The notes beneath the pieces were generated by a model. That model was not told the origin of the DNA. It made no database searches and saw nothing but the letters and a program-made list of their open reading frames with translations. From Phycisphaeraceae bacterium (GTDB lineage: Bacteria; Planctomycetota; Phycisphaerae; Phycisphaerales; SM1A02), in assembly GCA_015709595.1 (NCBI GenBank), contig CP054178.1:2361205-2425204 (forward strand): a stretch of 64,000 bases of DNA, given 5' to 3'. A program made the translations under genes and the position numbers. The number at the start of each line of letters is the position of its first letter. The first letter of the stretch is position 1. This document shows, piece after piece, positions 57,949 to 64,000 of this stretch.

Positions 57949-58055
57949 GACGATCTGGTGGAAGCATCGCATCCTACCGGATCAGCCCGCGGCGTCCCAG
58001 CGTCGTGGCCAACGAGCGGGGGCGAGGTACGGTTGGTTCGTGGGGACGCCCGCGC

Positions 58056-58649
58056 TCAGGCGGGCTCGGGACCGAGGCGCTCGACCGCAGATGCCGGCGC
58101 GGGGTTCGTACGCATCGTGTCAGGATGATGCTCAAGGGCCTGATCAGGCGCCTCGATGCGAACGCTCTCGGAGCGTGCCTGGCCCGAGGGACCAAGCAGG
58201 AGTCCGATAAACAAGGCGGCGATGGAGCCCGCCAGAACCCAGTGTCGATGCTCGCCGGTCACCAGTTCGACGAGATCGGACTGAACAGGGTCATGGGGTC
58301 GGAACTCGACAGGTGGAACGGTGGCCTCGATCCACTCCGTCACCGGAGCAGCGGCGGAGCCGGCCGCCAGAATGGGCACGTCGCCCGCTGGCGCCAGGTT
58401 GAGCTGGGCGGCGGCCAGGCGGCGAAGCAGCACCGGATCGCCCTGCTCCAGTCGCTCGATGAACTCGGCGTAGGCCCGCAGTCGCTCCACGCCCACGCGT
58501 TCATGCTCCCGGAGCAGGCCCAGTTGATCCCGCATCTCAGCCAGTTGCCGCTGAGGCGGGATGAGAACGGCCGCGCAGACCATCACCAACCCGGCGGCGA
58601 TGAACAGCCAGCCGGGGTCCAGCCGCACCAGTGGACGGGTGACGCGCAT
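58056..58649 (-). CDS. Two-helix membrane protein with coiled coil
   Basis: 197 residues from ATG 58649. A membrane helix (about 13-30) is followed by an amphipathic coiled coil (RQLAEMRDQLGLLREHERVG) and a second helix near 137-155, with a Pro/Glu-rich tail. No family recognised. It is divergent from a PilZ gene, 153 bp away. Its in-frame extension to 58721 lacks a typical start context. Confidence 0.55.
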   Translation of the reverse strand: MRVTRPLVRLDPGWLFIAAGLVMVCAAVLIPPQRQLAEMRDQLGLLREHERVGVERLRAYAEFIERLEQGDPVLLRRLAAAQLNLAPAGDVPILAAGSAAAPVTEWIEATVPPVEFRPHDPVQSDLVELVTGEHRHWVLAGSIAALFIGLLLGPSGQARSESVRIEAPDQALEHHPDTMRTNPAPASAVERLGPEPA

Positions 58650-58802
58650 GGCGTCATTGATCGACCATATGGGACGGTTGGATTGAACGACTCGAACCGG
58701 GATTCTCGGTCCCATCGACACGGGCCGCGCCCGTCGCCCGCGTCGGCGCTCCTGACGGCGGAGATGGGTGTTGCGGACCGCGACGTGGGCCGATCATGCT
58801 GC

Positions 58803-59180
58803 ATGATGGCCGATGAACGCACCGATCCCGCCCTTCTGAGACTCGCCGCCCAGGGAGTCAATCAGCGTCAGACGGGTCGTCTGCCGCAGGAGTCGCTGGC
58901 GTGTTCGCTCGGCCCGGTGCTGGACTTTTCCGCCGGGGGAATGCGCGTGAAGACCCGGCGCGTTCCGAAAGGCCGGTTCGAGGTGGAGCTGTTCGGGTTG
59001 GGCGGGCGCATCACCGTGCCTGCCGAAGTGATCTGGACGAAGCGATGCGGGCTGTTTTCGCGGATTGTGGGCGTCCGCTTCGTCAACCTGGATCAGGGCA
59101 TGCTGGCGACGCTGAAGCGGATGTCCTCGGAGAACCGATCCCGGCGTCTGCTGGCGTCCGAGGTCAAGAAGGCCGCCTGA
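58803..59180 (+). CDS. Single-domain PilZ protein
   Basis: 125 residues from ATG 58803 (ATGs at 58764 and 58806 possible). The c-di-GMP site is RQTGR for the RxxxR loop and DFSAGGMRV for the D/NxSxxG motif, so binding is likely. The barrel continues through FEVELFGLGGRITVPAEVIW. It probably relays c-di-GMP levels. It lies next to two tandem PilZ/degenerate-HPt genes on the other strand. Confidence 0.8.
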   Translation: MMADERTDPALLRLAAQGVNQRQTGRLPQESLACSLGPVLDFSAGGMRVKTRRVPKGRFEVELFGLGGRITVPAEVIWTKRCGLFSRIVGVRFVNLDQGMLATLKRMSSENRSRRLLASEVKKAA

Positions 59181-59217
59181 TCCCCGATTCCGTACCTGCG
59201 AAGTCAATCATTCTCGA

Positions 59218-59982
59218 TCAACCGGACGTCTGGCCGCTCGCACCTCCGAGGTGGCGGCCGCAGATGGCCAGCAGTTCGTCAACCCTGGCCTTGAGTGGTT
59301 CGATGGATTCGACCTTGGGGGCGGCCTGGGCGATGCCCTGGGCGGCCTCTCCCACGTCGTCCATGCCGTATCCGACGGCGCGGGTGCGCACCGCGTCGCA
59401 CAGGATTCGAACCGACTCGCGCCATCCTTCATCATCCAGGGCCTGCTTGAGCGAGTCGACCTGGGCGCGGATCTCACCGACGAACTCGTCCGTCAGGTCG
59501 TCCGCTTCCGGGCAGTAATCACGGATGCGGATGGGGGACTCGAATCGCACGCCCACTTCATGGACGCCCTGTCGCAGGTAGCGGCAGGCGACGACCCGCC
59601 CCTCGATGTGACGTGTCTCCCCATTCCGCGCGGTCAGCGCCACGCGGGCGCAGACGCCGGGATGAATGAACGCCCCGTGCAGCAGCGAAATGCCCATGAC
59701 GCTCAGATTGCGCGTCTCCATCAGGAAGATGCGGGGGCGCACCTCGGCCCGAGGCCAGATTTCGACCCGCCCGCCGGAGCCGGAGCGGAATGACGGCATG
59801 GTGCTCGGATCATCCACGTGCCAGAGCAGCACTTCGCAATGACGCTGGCGAAAGCGGAATCGTCTGAACTGCCTGCGCGACACCTTGGGGCGATTGAAGC
59901 CATGCTCCAGCTCGCCCAGCAGATGCTCCATCTGGTGGCGGTCGATCCTGAGTGTCTCTCGCGCTTCGTACCTCTGCGTCAT
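59218..59982 (-). CDS. PilZ-like protein with degenerate HPt-like C-terminus
   Basis: 254 residues from ATG 59982. The N-terminal half contains a beta-barrel with METRNLSVMGISLLHGAFIH, in which NLSxxG is the PilZ motif, and basic residues upstream (SRRQFRRFRFRQRHCEV). The C-terminal ~70 residues (ILCDAVRTRAVGYGMDDVGE) resemble histidine phosphotransfer domains, but the phospho-acceptor His is absent. It is a paralogue of the gene at 60233. Confidence 0.65.
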   Translation of the reverse strand: MTQRYEARETLRIDRHQMEHLLGELEHGFNRPKVSRRQFRRFRFRQRHCEVLLWHVDDPSTMPSFRSGSGGRVEIWPRAEVRPRIFLMETRNLSVMGISLLHGAFIHPGVCARVALTARNGETRHIEGRVVACRYLRQGVHEVGVRFESPIRIRDYCPEADDLTDEFVGEIRAQVDSLKQALDDEGWRESVRILCDAVRTRAVGYGMDDVGEAAQGIAQAAPKVESIEPLKARVDELLAICGRHLGGASGQTSG

Positions 59983-60232
59983 GCCTGGGCACCCTTGTGC
60001 TGGAATCCCGGTCAATCGTGGACGGATCCCTGGCGTGAGACGCGCCCGCATTCATGTCGGCGACGACACCACGGCTCTCCCCAGGCGTGAGATCGTCACA
60101 TGGTCACGACGGATTGAGGGTTTCTCCCGATCATCACGCGGAACTGGCGCAAAGATGGAGGCCCGATTCATCAAGCCATGCTGTTATGGGGACTTCCGTT
60201 GGCCATGCCTCACCGCCAGGCGCGGCGGCTGG

Positions 60233-60973
60233 TCAGCTCGGATCAGTCCAGCGGCATCGGTCGACGAGGGCCTTGCACTCACGCTCGACCGGCTCCAGGT
60301 TCTCGGACGAGGCCTGGATCACTTTCAGAAGCGACTCGGCGCCCTCGGCGATGGCCTGATACCCATATCCCAGGGCGCGGGTTCGGACCGCTTCGCCGAG
60401 CACGCGCAGGGCGGCGATGTTGCCCGCCTCGACTTCGAGAGCCAGCCCCTCGGCGCGGGCCTGGAGTTCGGCCAGGAAATCGCGGGACATGGCGTCGGCT
60501 TCGGGACAGTACTCGCGCAGGCGGATGATGGCGTCGAAACGCACCCCCAGTTCATGCACGCCGCCGCGCAGGTAGCGACAGGCGACCACCACGCCGTCCA
60601 CCGGCCGGCGCTCTCCCTTGCGATCGGTCAGGGTGACGCGGCATCGTGTTCCCGGATGCACGAATACGCCATGCAGCAGTGAGATGCCCTGAATGCTGAG
60701 GTTTCTGGACTCCATGACGAATGGACGTCCTCCGCTGGCGGCTGAGCGCCACACGTCCACCTCGCCGTGCGTTCCGGTTCGGAAGTGACGCGCCTCGCCG
60801 GCGGTCGAGTGCTGCCACAGCAGCACCTCGCAGTCGCCGCGCCGATAGGGCAGACGAACGGACTGTCGCCTGGATGACGCAACAATCCGGGCATCGCGCC
60901 CCAGTTCATGCATCAGCTGATCGACGTCCGACGGTTCGAGACGAAGCGTTCGTTGCGGCAGTGGTTGTGTCAT
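60233..60973 (-). CDS. PilZ-like protein with degenerate HPt-like C-terminus, paralogue
   Basis: 246 residues. It shares the layout of its neighbour: basic segment SSRRQSVRLPYRRGDCEVLL, PilZ motif in ESRNLSIQGISLLHGVFVHP, strand GVVVACRYLRGGVHELGVRF and a helical tail VLGEAVRTRALGYGYQAIAE. In the tail the His of a working HPt is again missing. The 250-bp spacer between the two paralogues shows no clear promoter. A duplication is the simplest explanation. Confidence 0.65.
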   Translation of the reverse strand: MTQPLPQRTLRLEPSDVDQLMHELGRDARIVASSRRQSVRLPYRRGDCEVLLWQHSTAGEARHFRTGTHGEVDVWRSAASGGRPFVMESRNLSIQGISLLHGVFVHPGTRCRVTLTDRKGERRPVDGVVVACRYLRGGVHELGVRFDAIIRLREYCPEADAMSRDFLAELQARAEGLALEVEAGNIAALRVLGEAVRTRALGYGYQAIAEGAESLLKVIQASSENLEPVERECKALVDRCRWTDPS

Positions 60974-61127
60974 GACATGATGCCCGAAGGGCGTTCATGC
61001 CGGTGTTGGGATCGTGCCCCTTGCAGGATCCCGATTACCTCCCCGCAGAGGTCCGGAATGAGTCTCCCATCGCGCCATCGGCGAAATCAGGCGGCATGTT
61101 GACGATGCACGCCATCGTGCGTGTACG

Positions 61128-62576
61128 TCATGATCCGATCGCGTCGCGCAACCCCGCCAGGATGTCATCCGTGTTCTTCTTGGCGTCGCCGAAGAGCATC
61201 CGCGTATTCTCCATGTAGAACAGCGGATTATCGACCCCGGCGTAGCCGCTGGCCATGCCGCGTTTCATCACGATGGCGGTCTTGGCCTTCCACACCTCCA
61301 GCACGGGCATGCCGGCGATGGGGCTGGCTGGATCGGTCAGTGCGCTGGGATTGACGATGTCGTTGGCTCCGATCACCAGCACCACGTCGGTGTGCGGAAA
61401 GTCGTCGTTGATCTCCTCCATCTCATGCACGATGTCGTATGGCACGTTGGCCTCGGCCAGGAGCACGTTCATGTGTCCCGGCAGTCGTCCCGCCACCGGG
61501 TGAATGGCGAACAGGACGTCGATTCCCCGGGAGCGCAGGATGGAGGTGATCTCGGCCACCGGGTGCTGGGCGCGGGCGACCGCCATGCCATACCCCGGCA
61601 CGATGATGACCCGCCTGGCCTGGCGCAGCAGGGCGACCGTGCCGGGTACGTCGATGGCGTGGACTTCACCGACCGGGGCGGCGCCTGCTCCGGCGGCGGG
61701 CGCAGCGCCCTCGCCCGCGCCGAATCCGCCCAGAATCACGCTGAGGAACGATCGGTTCATGCCGCGGCACATGATGTAGCTCAGAATCGCGCCGCTGCTG
61801 CCCACGAGCGCCCCGGTGATGATGAGCAGGTCGTTGGAAAGCATGAACCCCGCCGCCGCCGCCGCCCAGCCGGAATAGCTGTTGAGCATGGACACGACGA
61901 CGGGCATGTCGGCCCCGCCGATGGCCATGACCAGGTGGATGCCGATCAGCCCGGTGAGGATGGCGGCCAGAAGCAGGTCGATTGTTCCGCCGCCCTCGCC
62001 GGCCGAGACGAACCGCACGCCCAGCCAGACGGTGACGGCGAGCGCGAGCAGGTTCAGCCCGTGTCGCGCGGGCAGCAGAAGCGGCTTGCCCGAGATGAAC
62101 CCCTGGAGCTTGCCGAACGCCACCACGCTGCCGGTGAACGTGATCGAGCCGATGCACACGCCCACGTAGACCTCGATGGCGTGGATGACGTGCGCCGCGG
62201 AACTGGCGGTCAGCTCCGCACCGCTTCCTGGCGGAGCCCCGGCGGTCAGGTGGCTGGCGAAGCCCACCAGCACGGCGGCCAACCCCACGAAGCTGTGGAG
62301 AATCGCCACCAGCTGGGGCATGGAGGTCATCTGCACGCGCGAGGCGAGGAACGCGCCGATCAGCGCCGCGGGAAGAATCGACGCCGCCAGGATCGCGTAC
62401 CCGCCGCCGGAGACGCCGGGACCGAGGATGGTCGCCGCCAGCGCGATGGCCATGCCCAGCATTCCGAACAGGTTGCCGCGACGCGCCGTTTCCGGGTGCG
62501 ACAACCCGCCCAGCGAGAGGATGAAGAGCACGCCGGCGGTCAGGTAGGCGCTGGTGACCAGTTCGTGGGAGAGCAA
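61128..62576 (-). CDS. pntB: NAD(P) transhydrogenase subunit beta
   Basis: 482 residues from a TTG start, supported by GGAGG 6 nt upstream and a 3-nt gap after pntA. Membrane helices fill residues ~1-265. The NADP(H)-binding domain III contains [18 protein letters not shown] and [20 protein letters not shown]. With PntA it couples hydride transfer from NADH to NADP+ to proton flow. The C-terminus ([15 protein letters not shown]) is the conserved end of the family. Confidence 0.95.
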   Translation of the reverse strand: MLSHELVTSAYLTAGVLFILSLGGLSHPETARRGNLFGMLGMAIALAATILGPGVSGGGYAILAASILPAALIGAFLASRVQMTSMPQLVAILHSFVGLAAVLVGFASHLTAGAPPGSGAELTASSAAHVIHAIEVYVGVCIGSITFTGSVVAFGKLQGFISGKPLLLPARHGLNLLALAVTVWLGVRFVSAGEGGGTIDLLLAAILTGLIGIHLVMAIGGADMPVVVSMLNSYSGWAAAAAGFMLSNDLLIITGALVGSSGAILSYIMCRGMNRSFLSVILGGFGAGEGAAPAAGAGAAPVGEVHAIDVPGTVALLRQARRVIIVPGYGMAVARAQHPVAEITSILRSRGIDVLFAIHPVAGRLPGHMNVLLAEANVPYDIVHEMEEINDDFPHTDVVLVIGANDIVNPSALTDPASPIAGMPVLEVWKAKTAIVMKRGMASGYAGVDNPLFYMENTRMLFGDAKKNTDDILAGLRDAIGS

Positions 62577-62579
62577 CCG

Positions 62580-64000
62580 TCACCTCCGGAACATGGCGAG
62601 CATCCTCGACGTGACGAGGAAGCCGCCGGCGATGTTGATGGCCGCGATGAAGACGGCGACCGCCCCGAGCACCGTGGGGGCCGAGAGCGGCGCGCCCGAC
62701 ACCTGCAGCATGCCGCCGATCAGGATGATGCCGCTGATGGCGTTGGTCACGCTCATCAGCGGGGTGTGCAGCGCGGGGGTGACGTTCCACACCACCTGCC
62801 ACCCCACGATGCACGCCAGGATGAACACCGTGAAGTGATTGAGAAACGAGGAGTCGCCCACCAGACCCGCGGCGATCAGCCCGAGGCCGGCGAGCAGCGT
62901 CCACGCCAGTCCGCCCGATCTCCTGGTCGTGGCGGCAGCACCCCGGGCGGCGAGTTCCTTCGGCTTGACGTCCACCGATGGCGGGCGTTCATGCACCACC
63001 GGCTGCTCGGCCGGCTTGGGCTTCGGGGGCGGCCAGGTGAGCCGGCCCTGATGAAGCACCGTGGCGCCGCGGACGACCTCGTCCTCCAGGTCGATGTGGA
63101 AGTTCGTGCCGCCGCCCATCTCCTCGAGCAGGTTCACCAGGGTGGTGCCATACAACTGGCTGGCGGTGCTGGCCATGCGGCTGGGCAGGTCGGTGTAGCC
63201 GATGATGGTCACCCCGGAGTGGACGGTTTTCTCGCCCGGCGTGGTCAGGGCGCAGTTGCCGCCCTGCTCCGCCGCCAGGTCGACGATGACCGAGCCCTCC
63301 TTCATGCTCTCCACCATGCCGGCGGTGATGAGCTTGGGGGCCTCTTTTCCGGGAATCAGGGCGGTGGTGATGATGATGTCCACGTCCATCGCCTGCTGGG
63401 CGAAAAGGGCCATTTCGGCCTCGATGAAAGCGTCGCTCATGACCTTGGCGTAGCCGCCTTCGCCGGAGCCCTCCTCCTCGAACTGAAGTTCGAGAAACTC
63501 CGCGCCCATGCTCTGAATCTGCTCCTTCACCTCGCGTCGCACGTCGAAGGCCCGCACCACCGCGCCCAGCCCGCGGGCCGCGCCGATGGCCGCCAGACCC
63601 GCCACGCCCGCCCCGATCACCAGCACCTTGGCTGGGTTGATCCTGCCCGCGGCGGTGATCTGCCCGGCGAAGAAGCTGGGGAACGCGTTGGCCGCCTCGA
63701 TGACCGCCCTGTACCCCGCCAGGTTGGCCATGGCCGAGAGGGCGTCCATCTTCTGCGCCCGCGTGATGCGGGGCACGCAGTCCATCGCCAGCGCGGTGAC
63801 CTTTCGCGACCCCAGCAGGGCCAGCAGGGGTTTGTTCTGAGCCGGCCAGAGGAAGCAGATGAGAATGCCTCCCTCGCGGATCAGGTCCGCCTCGAACATG
63901 CCCGTGGCGGGGTTGGCTTCCGGAGCGCGGACCTTCAGGATGATGTCCGGCTCTCCCCACACCTTCCGCGGGTCGGACTCGATGGTCGCGCCCGCCTCGG
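62580..64000 (-). CDS. pntA: NAD(P) transhydrogenase subunit alpha (5' end outside window)
   Basis: The frame is open to the right edge; an in-frame GTG at 63962 lies mid-domain ([17 protein letters not shown]), so the start is beyond the window. The NAD-binding domain I has [20 protein letters not shown] and the RQD-loop-like [17 protein letters not shown] Pro-rich linker and about four C-terminal helices ([18 protein letters not shown] onwards) give the fused E. coli-type alpha subunit. It precedes pntB directly. Confidence 0.93.
   Translation of the reverse strand, partial: EAGATIESDPRKVWGEPDIILKVRAPEANPATGMFEADLIREGGILICFLWPAQNKPLLALLGSRKVTALAMDCVPRITRAQKMDALSAMANLAGYRAVIEAANAFPSFFAGQITAAGRINPAKVLVIGAGVAGLAAIGAARGLGAVVRAFDVRREVKEQIQSMGAEFLELQFEEEGSGEGGYAKVMSDAFIEAEMALFAQQAMDVDIIITTALIPGKEAPKLITAGMVESMKEGSVIVDLAAEQGGNCALTTPGEKTVHSGVTIIGYTDLPSRMASTASQLYGTTLVNLLEEMGGGTNFHIDLEDEVVRGATVLHQGRLTWPPPKPKPAEQPVVHERPPSVDVKPKELAARGAAATTRRSGGLAWTLLAGLGLIAAGLVGDSSFLNHFTVFILACIVGWQVVWNVTPALHTPLMSVTNAISGIILIGGMLQVSGAPLSAPTVLGAVAVFIAAINIAGGFLVTSRMLAMFRR

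Noticed and set aside
58005-58802. Upstream extension of the PilZ gene
   Set aside because: The in-frame upstream region is antisense to the membrane-protein gene and has no family similarity.

Overview
The window is a dense, GC-rich bacterial chromosome segment with strong G/C preference at third codon positions; that bias also opens long antisense frames opposite most genes. The gene set points to the Planctomycetota, most likely the Phycisphaerae. The indicators are a DUF1800/DUF1501 secreted-protein pair, several small membrane proteins with CxxC...CPECG zinc ribbons, a MoxR-DUF58-VWA operon with a glutamine-amidotransferase-like VWA protein, and an alternative complex III linked to a caa3 oxidase. 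This placement is an inference from gene content. No rRNA, tRNA, CRISPR array, insertion sequence or prophage was recognised.

Layout. 0-3.7 kb: a magnesium-chelatase-type AAA+ ATPase (5' end outside the window) and its VWA partner, separated by a VapBC-type toxin-antitoxin pair with its own CCCATAT/ATATGGG operator-like repeats. 3.8-17.3 kb: a divergent exported coiled-coil protein, then a tight six- or seven-gene run. It holds a Gln-rich membrane protein, a Fe(III)-type ABC solute-binding lipoprotein, an ABC permease fused in frame to a six-repeat NHL propeller, a large VWA protein, a MoxR ATPase, a DUF58 protein and a BatA-like VWA protein. 17.3-20.3 kb: feoB with two tandem feoA-like genes behind a Fur-box-like palindrome. 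20.3-31 kb: housekeeping and small genes (ankyrin protein, crotonase, zinc-ribbon proteins, recO, M16 peptidase, serS, HAD phosphatase, thioredoxin-fold protein, tilS, pseudo-receiver). Several of these have a -10-like hexamer 6-10 nt before the start codon and no Shine-Dalgarno, as expected for leaderless mRNAs.

31.0-45.5 kb: an aerobic electron-transfer cluster. Genes actA-actF encode alternative complex III, which oxidises quinol. They are followed by a small membrane protein, a Sco copper chaperone and caa3-type oxidase subunits II (with a fused cytochrome c), I (A2 type, YSHPxVY), III, IV and a second subunit-III-like protein. Almost all junctions are 1-4 nt overlaps or very short gaps, so this looks like one transcription unit carrying electrons from quinol to oxygen.

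45.5-64 kb: a squalene-cyclase-fold exported protein; a PerR-like regulator with a PerR-box-like operator beside katG; a PqiA-like protein and a zinc-ribbon membrane protein; DUF1501 and DUF1800; uvrB and dprA; a small membrane protein; three PilZ proteins, two of them tandem paralogues with what looks like a degenerate HPt domain; and the proton-translocating transhydrogenase genes pntB and pntA (pntA runs off the right edge).

Most unusual points: the permease-NHL fusion inside a MoxR/VWA operon, degenerate heptanucleotide repeats in spacers and inside coding sequence, the leaderless-promoter pattern, a PerR-like protein that keeps the regulatory metal site but has lost the structural zinc cysteines, and the PilZ/degenerate-HPt paralogues.
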